This document shows, piece after piece, positions 41,599 through 50,753 of a DNA stretch of 64,000 bases. The position numbers and the translations under genes are program-made. The notes beneath the pieces were generated by a model. That model was not told the origin of the DNA and made no database searches. It was given only the letters and a program-made list of their open reading frames with translations. How positions within the stretch are numbered: the stretch's first letter is position 1; each line of letters opens with the position of its first letter. Source of the stretch: Sphingomonadales bacterium UBA7471 (lineage in GTDB: Bacteria; Pseudomonadota; Alphaproteobacteria; Sphingomonadales; Sphingomonadaceae); NCBI GenBank assembly GCA_002479765.1, contig DLOZ01000032.1, positions 84,161-148,160 on the forward strand, written 5' to 3'.

Positions 41599-42998
41599 TT
41601 CACATCTCCTTCACCGGGTTGGCCAAGCTCAAAGTCGCTGACCGGACGTATTTTCGGGTTGCTGGCATCAAACATCAACGCGCCATCAATCCAAACCTTG
41701 TCAGGACGCGCGTATACGCTGAGCGGATTGCCGTTCCAAAGCACCAGATCGGCCATTTTACCGGGCTTTAAACTGCCGGTTTTGTCCGAAATGCCAAGCG
41801 CCTTGGCTGGATTGTAGGTCAGCCATTTGATGACTTCCGCATCGCTGATATTGATGCCCATTCTACGACCATCGGCCTGCGCCTTTGCCGCCTCTTGGTT
41901 CAGACGCTGGATCTGGTTTTCATCATCGGAGTGAATGATCACGCACGCACCCGTGTTGTGCAATATCGCGGCATTTTCAGGGATCGCGTCATAGGCTTCC
42001 ATTTTGAAGCCCCACCAGTCCGCCCAAACGGCCGAACACACGCCATTGTCGCGCAACAAATCAGCGATTTTGTAACTCTCAACCGCGTGGTGGAAAGTCG
42101 AAACCTTGTAGCCAAATTCTTTCGCCATATCGAGAACGAGCGCCATTTCGTCGGCGCGATAGCAGTGATTCTGGATCGAGATGTCGCCATCCAAAACGCC
42201 CGCAAGCGTTTCAAGGCCAAGATCGCGGGTATATTCCTTACCGCTGTCGCGTTTTTTCTTGTAATCCTGCGCCTTAATCCATGTCTGACGGTTGACGGCG
42301 ATGTTGCCCATGCGGGTTGAGGGCATGCGCCCCTTGCTGCCATACACGCGCTTCGGATTTTCGCCGCAGGCCATTTTCATACCGTACGGCGCGCCTGGGA
42401 ACTTCATGCCCTGCACCGTGCGCGCATAAACATTCTTTAGCACCACAGAGCGCCCCCCCATAAGGTTGGCCGATCCGGGCAGAATCTGCAGCGCAGTGAC
42501 ACCGCCATTGGCGAGCGCGCGGCTAAAACCCGGATCCTGCGGCCATACGCTGTGCTCCGCCCAAACTTCGGGCGTAGTCGGCGATGTCGCTTCGTTCCCG
42601 TCGCTATGGGCTTCCACCGATGGCGAAGGATAATCTCCGAGATGTGAGTGGATATCAATGATGCCCGGCGTCACAAACTTGCCTGCACCGTCCACAACAA
42701 CTGTACCCGAAGGTATAACAGTGTCCGGCCCACCGACGCTGCTAATCTTGCCGCCCGAAATGAAGACGACGCCATTTTCGATTTTGCCGCCTTCGCCATC
42801 GTAAATGGTGACATTACGGATGGCGGTCGCAACGCCGGGATATGCCTTATATGTCGACGGAAACGGCACCGGTGCCTTTTCGACCGGCTTTGCAACAGGT
42901 GCCGCAGAAACCGTCTTTGGACCTTCTGCGTTCGAACAAGCCATAAGAGCCAGCGGCAGCACAAGATATGCGCTACGCAATGCATTAAATTTTGCCAT
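41595..42998 (-). CDS. Amidohydrolase lipoprotein (metal-dependent)
   Basis: A 467-residue exported enzyme. ATG at 42998 gives a lipoprotein signal, LPLALMACSNAEG, with lipobox Cys. The metal centre is intact: DIHSHLGD (HxH), STFHHAVES and IIHSDDENQI. Imidazolonepropionase-like or dipeptidase-like activity is expected; substrate unknown. It sits between a peptide transporter gene (upstream) and the ligand-less paralogue, suggesting work on peptides or N-acyl amino acids in the periplasm. Confidence 0.9.
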   Translation of the reverse strand: MAKFNALRSAYLVLPLALMACSNAEGPKTVSAAPVAKPVEKAPVPFPSTYKAYPGVATAIRNVTIYDGEGGKIENGVVFISGGKISSVGGPDTVIPSGTVVVDGAGKFVTPGIIDIHSHLGDYPSPSVEAHSDGNEATSPTTPEVWAEHSVWPQDPGFSRALANGGVTALQILPGSANLMGGRSVVLKNVYARTVQGMKFPGAPYGMKMACGENPKRVYGSKGRMPSTRMGNIAVNRQTWIKAQDYKKKRDSGKEYTRDLGLETLAGVLDGDISIQNHCYRADEMALVLDMAKEFGYKVSTFHHAVESYKIADLLRDNGVCSAVWADWWGFKMEAYDAIPENAAILHNTGACVIIHSDDENQIQRLNQEAAKAQADGRRMGINISDAEVIKWLTYNPAKALGISDKTGSLKPGKMADLVLWNGNPLSVYARPDKVWIDGALMFDASNPKIRPVSDFELGQPGEGDVK

Positions 42999-43055
42999 CA
43001 CTTAACTCCAGTTTGTGGGACGAATGCCAGCGGCAGCGGCTTCGCCTGCTTCTGC

Positions 43056-44582
43056 CTAATCTTCAAGATTTCCGTCGTCACGCAGGGTGTCGAGGTGCAT
43101 CAGTTTCCTGATGAGCGGCGAAATTACGACAACCGCAACACCTACGCCAATCGCGATCCAGCCGATTTGGCTGTACACAGCCATAACGACTTCGCGGCCA
43201 GCACCTTCGCCGGATGCAGCTTCCGAACCCGTTGCAGAGGCGATGAGGCCCGCTACGAAATTACCGGTAGCTGATGCAAAGAACCATGTGCCCATGATCA
43301 ACGAAGCGAGATGCGCCGGCGCGAGGCGGTTCATAGCGCTGAGGCCGACAGGTGACAGACACAATTCGCCGGTGGTGTGGAACAGGTAGATCAGGAAAAT
43401 GAACAACACAGGAACCATGCTATCCGCGCCCGCAGCAGCAGAACCTGCGACCAGAACGAGGAAACCAATTCCGAGTTGTACAATGCCCAGACCGAACTTT
43501 GCCGGTGCAGAAGGTTCAAGCCCTTTGCGGCCCAGCGCGGTCCAAGCCCACGCAAACAGCGGCGCAAGCAAGACGATGTAAATCGCGTTCAACGATTGGA
43601 ACACTGATGCGGGAACGCCAGCACGATCGACATGGCGGTCGGTAAACAGGTTAAGCGACGATCCAGCTTGTTCGAACAAAGCCCAGAACAGGATCGAACC
43701 GATAATTAGGAACATCGCCGCGAAAATGCGGTCACGGTCATGTGGTTCAAGCTTGCGAACAGCAGTCCACAAAACATACGCAACCAGAATGGCACCGGCG
43801 ATACCAAGCATCGTCCCAACGATAGCCTGGTTTTGTACCAGCCACCAGCAAGCGGCAACGACAACCAAGCCGACCAAATACAAAAGCCACTCCAGCTTAA
43901 TGCCCATCACAGGCTTATTCAAAGCTGCCGGATCAGCGGGTTCGCCGCGTCCAAGCAACAACGGCTTGAATAGGACAAATACAATGAGGCCAAACAACAT
44001 ACCGATGCCAGCAGCACCAAAACCAAATGACCAGCCATAGGTCTCACCGAGATAACCGCAGAGCAATGCGCCCAGCGCCGCGCCCAAGTTAATGCCCATG
44101 TAGAAAATGGTGTACGCACCATCGCGACGGACGTCGGTCCGTGGATAGAGTTGCCCAACAATCACGGAAATATTGGCCTTTAGAAAGCCTGATCCCACGA
44201 TAATGAACGCCAGCGCAAGCCAGAAGATATTCAACGCAGCAGCATCTTGTCCGCCCGAGCCTTCAAAGCCCATGAGCAGATGCCCAAAGGTCAACAATAT
44301 AGCGCCATATGTTACCGCTTTGCGTTGCCCAAGCCATCGGTCCGCCAAATAGCCGCCAAGTACCGGCGTGATATATACCAAAGCCGTGTAAGCGCCATAA
44401 ATGGCGCCCGATTTTTCATCCGAAAAAAGCCAATGCTTTGTCAGATAAAAAATCAGCAGTGCGCGCATTCCGTAATAAGAAAAGCGCTCCCACATTTCGG
44501 CAAAGAATAGAACGAAAAGACCTTTGGGATGGCCAAGGAATGTCCCTGCTGCATCTCCATCTTGCGCATATGATGTCGCCAT
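43056..44582 (-). CDS. POT family proton-dependent oligopeptide transporter
   Basis: A 508-residue MFS protein of the PTR/POT family (DtpT-like). The signature EMWERFSYYGMRALLIFYL (ExxERFxYY in TM1) and GGYLADRWLGQRKAV in the loop between TM2 and TM3 are clear, with FYMGINLGAALG in TM5. Probably 14 helices. Couples di-/tripeptide import to protons. Same strand as the two amidohydrolases, 57 bases upstream of them. Confidence 0.94.
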   Translation of the reverse strand: MATSYAQDGDAAGTFLGHPKGLFVLFFAEMWERFSYYGMRALLIFYLTKHWLFSDEKSGAIYGAYTALVYITPVLGGYLADRWLGQRKAVTYGAILLTFGHLLMGFEGSGGQDAAALNIFWLALAFIIVGSGFLKANISVIVGQLYPRTDVRRDGAYTIFYMGINLGAALGALLCGYLGETYGWSFGFGAAGIGMLFGLIVFVLFKPLLLGRGEPADPAALNKPVMGIKLEWLLYLVGLVVVAACWWLVQNQAIVGTMLGIAGAILVAYVLWTAVRKLEPHDRDRIFAAMFLIIGSILFWALFEQAGSSLNLFTDRHVDRAGVPASVFQSLNAIYIVLLAPLFAWAWTALGRKGLEPSAPAKFGLGIVQLGIGFLVLVAGSAAAGADSMVPVLFIFLIYLFHTTGELCLSPVGLSAMNRLAPAHLASLIMGTWFFASATGNFVAGLIASATGSEAASGEGAGREVVMAVYSQIGWIAIGVGVAVVVISPLIRKLMHLDTLRDDGNLED

Positions 44583-44715
44583 CGAGCGAAACCCCTCATT
44601 TCTGTTATGTTTGATGTCCCATTGAAAGGGACGATTGGCGGCGAACCTACCGAAAAAATTGCGCGTGTGAAGAATTTAATTGCGGATACCGTCAAAATTC
44701 GTCGAAGAGAGTGGA

Positions 44716-45285
44716 ATGTTCAACGACCTCTCCTCCGTAATCCGCTATCTCGAAACCCGCCGGTCCGGCAAACCACGCGACATGGTGGAACCCGGGCCCG
44801 ACCAAGCCACGCTGAACCGCATATTGCAGACCGCTATGCGCACCCCCGACCACGGCAAGCTATTCCCGTGGCGTTTTGTCGAGATCACCAACCGCAGCGC
44901 CTTTGCCGATCTCCTCACACATGCCTTCACCGCTGCCAATCCCGACGCGCGGCCTGCACAGATAGACGCGGCGGTTTCACCATCGCGCATGGCCCCAACG
45001 CTTGTCCTTTTGTTGTACGCGCCGCAGCCAAGTGCAAAAATTCCATTGTGGGAACAGCAGCTCAGCGTTGGCGCCGTCGGCATGAATCTGCTGCACGCGG
45101 CACATGCACATGGCTTTGTTGGAAGCTGGATTACCGGATGGGCAACCTACGACGACAGCGTGCGCAAAGCGATGTGCACCGGAGACGAACAAATTGCCGG
45201 GCTATTCTTCATGGGGTCCCCAGCCCTACCTCTTGAAGAGCGGCCACGCCCCGACCCGACGAACATCATCCGGCAATGGCCTTAA
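44716..45285 (+). CDS. Nitroreductase family protein
   Basis: FMN-dependent NAD(P)H oxidoreductase of the YdjA-like type. Start at MFNDLSSVIRYLETRRSG (189 residues) after GAGAGTGG. FMN contacts: TRRSGKPRDM, RTPDHGKLFPWRF and GSWITGW. These short single-domain forms reduce nitro or quinone compounds; the substrate is unknown. Confidence 0.87.
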   Translation: MFNDLSSVIRYLETRRSGKPRDMVEPGPDQATLNRILQTAMRTPDHGKLFPWRFVEITNRSAFADLLTHAFTAANPDARPAQIDAAVSPSRMAPTLVLLLYAPQPSAKIPLWEQQLSVGAVGMNLLHAAHAHGFVGSWITGWATYDDSVRKAMCTGDEQIAGLFFMGSPALPLEERPRPDPTNIIRQWP

Positions 45286-45306
45286 AAGTGCTGCCTTGAC
45301 GCGACC

Positions 45307-45324
45307 TACTGTATTATGGCAGTA
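45307..45324. promoter_or_regulatory. Inverted repeat before the GntR gene
   Basis: TACTG and CAGTA with an eight-base spacer (45307-45311, 45320-45324) end eight bases before the start codon. A likely self-regulatory site for the GntR protein. Confidence 0.45.
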
Positions 45325-45332
45325 AGCACGTA

Positions 45333-45674
45333 ATGAAAAACGACGTTAAACCCGTATATTTGAAATTGCGCGATGTGATTGCCGCCGCCATTTTGGACGG
45401 CGCCTATAAAGAAGGCGACATGTTGCCATCGGTTCGCGCATTTGCTGCTGACCAAGGCGCAAACCCGTTGACGGTCGCTAAAGCCTATCAGCTTTTTCAG
45501 GACAGCGGACTCGTGGACGTCAAGCGCGGTGTCGGTTTGTTTGTTGCGAATGGAGCGATTTCGAAGCTTCGCAGTTTCGAGCGCGATAATTTCATGCACA
45601 ATATTTGGCCTGACGTAAAAGCCCAAATGCAGCGTGCCGGTATCGATCCGGCCGAATTACTGGCGCTTAGCTGA
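45333..45674 (+). CDS. Short GntR-family regulator (YtrA-like)
   Basis: A 113-residue regulator with a winged helix-turn-helix (about residues 8-75: LPSVRAFAADQGANPLTVAKA) and only a 35-residue helical tail, too short for an effector domain. YtrA-type members usually control an adjacent ABC transporter; none is present here. Confidence 0.88.
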   Translation: MKNDVKPVYLKLRDVIAAAILDGAYKEGDMLPSVRAFAADQGANPLTVAKAYQLFQDSGLVDVKRGVGLFVANGAISKLRSFERDNFMHNIWPDVKAQMQRAGIDPAELLALS

Positions 45675-45710
45675 CTTTTTTACCGCAGCTTTTGGCTGGT
45701 TCGCTTCCCA

Positions 45711-46979
45711 TCACATATGCAGATCATATTGCTTCATCAGATCGTACAGCGTCGGCCGGCTAATCCCCAATAGCTTCGCTGCGTTGGAAATATTACCCTC
45801 TGTCCGCGCAACGGCTCGCGTAATCGCCTTACGGTCGGCAGCCTCGCGCGCGGCCTTCAAGTTGAGTTGCAGATCGTCCGCATTCCCGCCGCCCAGGTCG
45901 AGGTCATCCGCCGTGACAAACGCGCCCTCTGCCATGATAACCGCGCGCTTAACGCGGTTTTCAAGTTCGCGGACATTTCCGGGCCAGTTCCATGCATCAA
46001 TTGCCGCCAATGCGCTGGTCGACAGGCCTTTAACCGTGGGGTTCATCTCGCGCGCAAATTTGCTCACGAAATGCTTGGCCAACAAAATTGCATCCCCCGT
46101 GCGCGCGGCAAGCGGCGGAATGTTGACCGTGACCTCTGCCAATCTGTAAAACAAATCATCGCGGAATGTTTGTTCCGAAATCATCTTGCTGAGATTTCGA
46201 TGTGTGGCGCAGACAATACGGACATCCACATGAATGGCTTTGCGGCCGCCAATACGCTCAATATTGCGTTCCTGCAGAAAACGGAGCAGTTTCACCTGCA
46301 GCGCTAACGGGATATCGCCCACTTCATCCAAAAATAGCGTTCCGCCATGCGCCAGCTCAATTTTGCCCTCCATCGTTTTGACAGCGCCGGTAAACGCGCC
46401 TTTTTCATGGCCGAACAATTCGGATTCCAGCAAATTTTCAGGGATGGCGCCACAGTTGATGGCGACGAATGGCTTATCGCGCCGACCGCTGGCATTGTGC
46501 AAACCGCGCGCCAGCAATTCCTTTCCCGTCCCGCTGGCACCCAGTAGCAAAACCGAAATATCAGCGGGTGCGATCCGCTCGATCGTGCGTGTAACCTTTA
46601 CCATCTCCGGCGATGCGGTGCGTATGGTTCCCAGCAACAGTGCGCCGTCGCTATCGGGATGCTGCAATAATGCGTTCTTCTCCTCCAGCGCACGCGCATG
46701 AAATGCACGCCGAACGATTAGGTGCAACGCGTCAATACCCAAGGGCTTAGGGTCCACATCCAAAGCACCGGCCGAAATGGCATGCAGCGCGCTTTGATGC
46801 GCGTCATGCTCCGACACGACAATGATTTTGGTGTCCGGCTCTACTTCGCGCAACAAGGCGAGCGCTTCTTCTCGACTGAAGGCGCAAAAGACGTCGAAAC
46901 CTTCATATGACCATTTGCGTTGCTTCTGAAGACCAAGGTCATCTTCCACAATGAGAAGCTTTTGCGGATGTTCGGTCAT
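45711..46979 (-). CDS. prsR: PrsR-like regulator with a deletion in the receiver domain
   Basis: Enhancer-binding protein of the type that serves PEP-CTERM/exosortase systems. Its AAA+ part (about residues 120-350) is intact: GASGTGKE, GAFTGA, GTLFLDEVGD, WPGNVRELENRVKRA; the C-terminal HTH is AKLLGISRPTLYDLMKQY. The receiver (about 1-85) jumps from LREVE to PDTKIIVV, so about 34 residues normally holding the phosphoacceptor (LDLGLPP) are missing, giving 422 residues against about 455. The rest is in frame, so probably expressed. No prsK partner in the window. Confidence 0.88.
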   Translation of the reverse strand: MTEHPQKLLIVEDDLGLQKQRKWSYEGFDVFCAFSREEALALLREVEPDTKIIVVSEHDAHQSALHAISAGALDVDPKPLGIDALHLIVRRAFHARALEEKNALLQHPDSDGALLLGTIRTASPEMVKVTRTIERIAPADISVLLLGASGTGKELLARGLHNASGRRDKPFVAINCGAIPENLLESELFGHEKGAFTGAVKTMEGKIELAHGGTLFLDEVGDIPLALQVKLLRFLQERNIERIGGRKAIHVDVRIVCATHRNLSKMISEQTFRDDLFYRLAEVTVNIPPLAARTGDAILLAKHFVSKFAREMNPTVKGLSTSALAAIDAWNWPGNVRELENRVKRAVIMAEGAFVTADDLDLGGGNADDLQLNLKAAREAADRKAITRAVARTEGNISNAAKLLGISRPTLYDLMKQYDLHM

Positions 46980-47264
46980 TTATGCGGCCTCCTGATGAGA
47001 CACGTCGTCACCACGATCATGCACGCCCGTTGTTTGGTCCGCAGAAGGTCATCCAGCGCCAGAAACGGCACCCCATAGGGTATGTAATGCCTAAAAAGCC
47101 GTATCATTGCGCCGCGTCCATGTGGACTTGCTAAAGGGCAATGGTAAAGTGTCGATTAATTTTACAGTCTGCCGTCACGTCCGGTGACATGCTTTACATG
47201 AAATTGAACATGCGCGATTTCACCAACGACTGACACACGCGACATTTGATCTACGCTTATGCAA
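46980..47264. other. 285-base gap between prsR-like and scfR genes
   Basis: No gene found. It holds an inverted repeat GTCAC-gtccg-GTGAC (47174-47188) flanked by TTTACA at 47161-47166 and 47193-47198, which could be an operator. Nothing else stands out. Confidence 0.4.
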
Positions 47265-48680
47265 TTAAACCATCCGGTCGAATATGAATGGCGACATCCC
47301 GCGTTCGCGCTCATTGAATACAAGCACGCGCCCTGCGGGCGGCGCGCTGCGTTGCGGGCAGTCCGATCGCGTGCACGCAGGACAGCCCAATCCGATCGGC
47401 GTCGCTGCCGCGTCGCCTAAATCCCAGCCCCGCGCCGCAGCCAAGGGTGCCGCGAGCTTGGCATCAATACCCAAACAAATGGCGAATTCAGCTTCAACGC
47501 CGCCACTCACAGCGGTTTGCGGGTGCACCGTGCGTGACAACGTGAACCAGCGGCTTTTGTCCTCCAGCTCAACCAGATGCGGCATCAGCGTGCCCGGTCG
47601 TGCAAAGACATTGTGCACGTGCCACAAGGGACACCGACGGTCCGTTTCCACCAAGGGTGATGCGCTCGCGCCTGCATAACGCTTGCTGCTCTGCCCTGCC
47701 CGATCAATCCGCAGCATGAAAAATGGCAATCCGCGTTGCCCCACCCGCTGCAAAGTTGTTAGGCGATGCGCGACATGCTCAAAACCCGTCCCAAACCGGC
47801 GTTGCAACAAAATGAGATCATAGCCAGTCGCCTCGCAAGCGCGCAGGAAGCGGGCGTAGGGCATCATGACGGCTGCGGCGAAATAGCTGTGCAGATGGCG
47901 GCGGTAGAGACGCTCCCCTGCCCGTTCGGTAAAGGAGGCGCCAGCAACGAGCGCCTCAATCTCCGCCTTTGCCTCCAACATACCAAGTTGCAAGGCGGCG
48001 GCAAATGTGCGGCTTGCTGGATCCAAGAGCTCCGACAGCTGCAATTGCCGGGCATGGAGGTCTAACCGGCGCAATCGGTCGGGCATTACATCGAACGGCA
48101 ATATCCGTATCGACAGCTGATGTTTCACGCGCAGCCGTTCGGTAATCGCGCCATACAAGTCCGCGTTGGTGAGACGCAGCTCATCTGCGAGGTTTTCAGC
48201 CTGGGAGTCCAAATCCGCAAAATGGTTGCGCCAGCGTTCAATTTCGCGCCGTGCCGATGCGATGGATTCAGGTTCAATGCTTGCGCCGCCTTGCAACGTG
48301 CCCGCTGCACCATGCGAACCGCCAGACAAACGGTCAAACGCACGGGCAAACGCTTCGGCTGCATCAGGGCTGGCGGCAATCCATTCTTCGACCTGTGTTC
48401 GATCGACCGACAGATCGGCAAACATGGGGTCACTCAACCGGCGGCGAATGGCCTCAACGCCGCCGCCGGGGGTTGTGCCAGTCAGTGTGCGTGGGTCGAA
48501 GTCATATGACTGCGCGAGCTTCAGCAACAAGGTGGCCGTGAGTGGCCGCTGGTTGCGCTCAATCAGGTTGAGGTAAGACGCGGATATGGTGAGCGCATCG
48601 GCCATAGCCCCTTGTGTCAGTCCGTTTGCGCGACGGATCCTGCGGACGGCATGACCGGCAAATAGCTTTTGTTCACTCAT
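47265..48680 (-). CDS. ScfR/RamB-type acyl-CoA-responsive regulator
   Basis: A 471-residue XRE regulator of the short-chain fatty acyl-CoA type. HTH about residues 10-62 (LTQGAMADALTISASYLNLIERNQRP), IrrE-like/M78 middle domain about 160-300, and a C-terminal DUF2083 domain with Cys cluster GLGCPACTRSDCPQRSAPP. Members control isocitrate lyase and the methylcitrate or ethylmalonyl pathways. It is divergent from aceA, sharing a 150-base control region. Confidence 0.92.
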   Translation of the reverse strand: MSEQKLFAGHAVRRIRRANGLTQGAMADALTISASYLNLIERNQRPLTATLLLKLAQSYDFDPRTLTGTTPGGGVEAIRRRLSDPMFADLSVDRTQVEEWIAASPDAAEAFARAFDRLSGGSHGAAGTLQGGASIEPESIASARREIERWRNHFADLDSQAENLADELRLTNADLYGAITERLRVKHQLSIRILPFDVMPDRLRRLDLHARQLQLSELLDPASRTFAAALQLGMLEAKAEIEALVAGASFTERAGERLYRRHLHSYFAAAVMMPYARFLRACEATGYDLILLQRRFGTGFEHVAHRLTTLQRVGQRGLPFFMLRIDRAGQSSKRYAGASASPLVETDRRCPLWHVHNVFARPGTLMPHLVELEDKSRWFTLSRTVHPQTAVSGGVEAEFAICLGIDAKLAAPLAAARGWDLGDAAATPIGLGCPACTRSDCPQRSAPPAGRVLVFNERERGMSPFIFDRMV

Positions 48681-48690
48681 GACAGCGCCT

Positions 48691-48759
48691 TGTAAGTTAT
48701 GTTACAGATTTACAATTAATCCTTAGATTATCTGCACTATAACACAACAAATATTACAA
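48691..48759. promoter_or_regulatory. TGTAA/TTACA repeats between scfR and aceA
   Basis: TGTAA (48691-48695) and TTACA (48702-48706) make an inverted repeat with a six-base spacer; further TTTACAA (48709-48715) and TTACAA (48754-48759) follow in an AT-rich region. The layout suggests an operator bank for the divergent regulator. Confidence 0.5.
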
Positions 48760-48830
48760 AATTGACTCGTCCTTTGGCCATTACAACCGCATATCTGCAG
48801 CCATACATCAGGTTACCGAAGGAATTGTAA

Positions 48831-50432
48831 ATGTCGTACCAGTCGCTCATTGCTGAAAACAGCATACACATTGCCGCGAATAATGGCACATGGGACTCGA
48901 TTAGCGCAGAGTCGGTGGCGCGTATGCAGTTGCAAAACCGTTTCCTGACAGGCCTCGACATTGCGCGCTACACCGCGAAAATTATGCGTGAAGATATGGC
49001 GGCTTATGATGCTGACCCCGCGCAATATACGCAGTCGCTCGGCTGCTGGCACGGGTTCATTGCGCAGCAGAAGATGATTTCGATCAAGAAGCATTTCGGC
49101 ACCACCAAAAAGCGTTATCTCTACCTGTCGGGTTGGATGATCGCGGCTCTACGCAGCGAGTTTGGCCCATTGCCCGACCAATCGATGCATGAAAAGACAA
49201 GCGTCCCTGCCCTTATCAGCGAACTTTACACTTTCCTGCGTCAAGCGGACAGCCGGGAACTTAACCTGCTGTTCAAGGACCTTGATGACGCACGCGCCGC
49301 GAATGATGCGGCTAAGGAAGCACAGGCGCTTGCCAAAATCGAAAACCATGAAACCCACGTCGTGCCGATTATCGCGGACATTGACGCAGGTTTCGGCAAT
49401 GCCGAGGCGACCTATCTTCTGGCCAAGAAGATGATCGAAGCGGGCGCATGCGCATTGCAGATCGAAAATCAGGTTTCGGACGAAAAACAATGTGGCCACC
49501 AAGATGGCAAGGTGACCGTCCCGCACGAAGATTTTCTGCAAAAAATTCGGGCCTGCCGCTACGCGTTTCTCGAACTGGGTGTTCCTGATGGAATCATCGT
49601 TGCGCGCACCGACTCCTTGGGTGCAGGCCTTACCAAGCAGATCGCGGTATCGAAAGAAGCTGGCGACCTTGGCGACTTGTACAACAGCTTCCTCGATTGC
49701 GAAGAAATCGACCCGAGCACAGCGCAGAATGGCGATGTCATCCTGAACCGCAATGGGAAGCTTTTGAAGCCAAAGCGTTTGCCGTCCAACCTTTTCCAAT
49801 TCCGTTCAGGAACAGGCGAAGACCGCTGTGTTCTGGACTGCATCACATCGCTGCAGAATGGCGCTGACCTGATCTGGATCGAAACCGAAAAGCCGCATAT
49901 TGATCAGATTGCCGGCATGGTCGACCGTATCCGCGAAGTCGTTCCCAACGCCAAATTGGCCTATAACAACTCGCCAAGCTTCAACTGGACGCTCAATTTC
50001 CGTCAGCAAGTGTTCGACGCCTGGGCTGCAGAAGGTAAGGACGTGTCGGGTTACGACCGCACAAACCTGATGAGCGCAGCATATGACGAGACCGAATTGG
50101 GCACTCAAGCCGATATGTGGATCCAGAATTTCCAACGCGACTCTGCGAAGCGTGCGGGCATTTTCCACCACCTGATCACCTTGCCAACATATCACACCGC
50201 GGCATTGAGCACCGACAATCTGGCGAAGGATTATTTTGGCGAAATGGGTATGCTTGGCTATGTTGCCGGCGTCCAACGCAAGGAAATCCGCCAAGGTATC
50301 GCCTGTGTTAAGCACCAGAATATGTCGGGTTCCGACATTGGTGACGAGCATAAGGAATATTTCGCTGGCGAAGCCGCGCTGAAGGCCGGTGGTAAAGACA
50401 ATACCATGAACCAGTTCAGCAACGCAGCGTAA
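48831..50432 (+). CDS. aceA: Isocitrate lyase
   Basis: Cleaves isocitrate to glyoxylate and succinate (glyoxylate shunt). The 533-residue product is of the longer class, with catalytic KQCGHQDGKV, IIADIDAGFGNAEAT and YNNSPSFNW. ATG at 48831 follows AAGGAATTG. Probably controlled by the ScfR regulator next door. No malate synthase gene is in the window. Followed by a 52-residue gene. Confidence 0.97.
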   Translation: MSYQSLIAENSIHIAANNGTWDSISAESVARMQLQNRFLTGLDIARYTAKIMREDMAAYDADPAQYTQSLGCWHGFIAQQKMISIKKHFGTTKKRYLYLSGWMIAALRSEFGPLPDQSMHEKTSVPALISELYTFLRQADSRELNLLFKDLDDARAANDAAKEAQALAKIENHETHVVPIIADIDAGFGNAEATYLLAKKMIEAGACALQIENQVSDEKQCGHQDGKVTVPHEDFLQKIRACRYAFLELGVPDGIIVARTDSLGAGLTKQIAVSKEAGDLGDLYNSFLDCEEIDPSTAQNGDVILNRNGKLLKPKRLPSNLFQFRSGTGEDRCVLDCITSLQNGADLIWIETEKPHIDQIAGMVDRIREVVPNAKLAYNNSPSFNWTLNFRQQVFDAWAAEGKDVSGYDRTNLMSAAYDETELGTQADMWIQNFQRDSAKRAGIFHHLITLPTYHTAALSTDNLAKDYFGEMGMLGYVAGVQRKEIRQGIACVKHQNMSGSDIGDEHKEYFAGEAALKAGGKDNTMNQFSNAA

Positions 50433-50445
50433 GAAAGGTGAATCC

Positions 50446-50604
50446 ATGAGCGAACCTGCACGCGCCCGCGCTGTATTGTCGACCGAGGACCTCACGCTTT
50501 TGAGGCAGGCCTTGGTCCACTATCTGGAAGCGATCAAGGATCAGCCGGAGTCGATCAAATTTGCCCGCCTCTACCACCGTTTGGGGAGCGCAGGCGGCAA
50601 GTAA
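50446..50604 (+). CDS. Small protein downstream of aceA
   Basis: A 52-residue protein, MSEPARARAVLSTEDLTLLR at the start, predicted as two helices, ending KFARLYHRLGSAGGK. It begins 13 bases after aceA with GAAAGGTG as ribosome site and ends before a terminator, so it belongs to the aceA operon. I recognise no named family; a role with isocitrate lyase is inference. Confidence 0.75.
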   Translation: MSEPARARAVLSTEDLTLLRQALVHYLEAIKDQPESIKFARLYHRLGSAGGK

Positions 50605-50644
50605 GCGCAGATTTTTACGAGTTTTCCTGGGGAGGAAAACACCT

Positions 50645-50675
50645 AACCGCCGGCAGAAATGTCGGCGGTTTTTTC
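50645..50675 (+). terminator. Rho-independent terminator of the aceA operon
   Basis: AACCGCCG and CGGCGGTT (50645-50652, 50663-50670) pair around a short loop and are followed by TTTTC. Confidence 0.85.
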
Positions 50676-50753
50676 TATGGGCCAACGCATTGCTGCTAAT
50701 ATTTTCTTAAGGCCGTTCATATACCCCCCTTGCAACCAAACAGGCTGGGGCAC

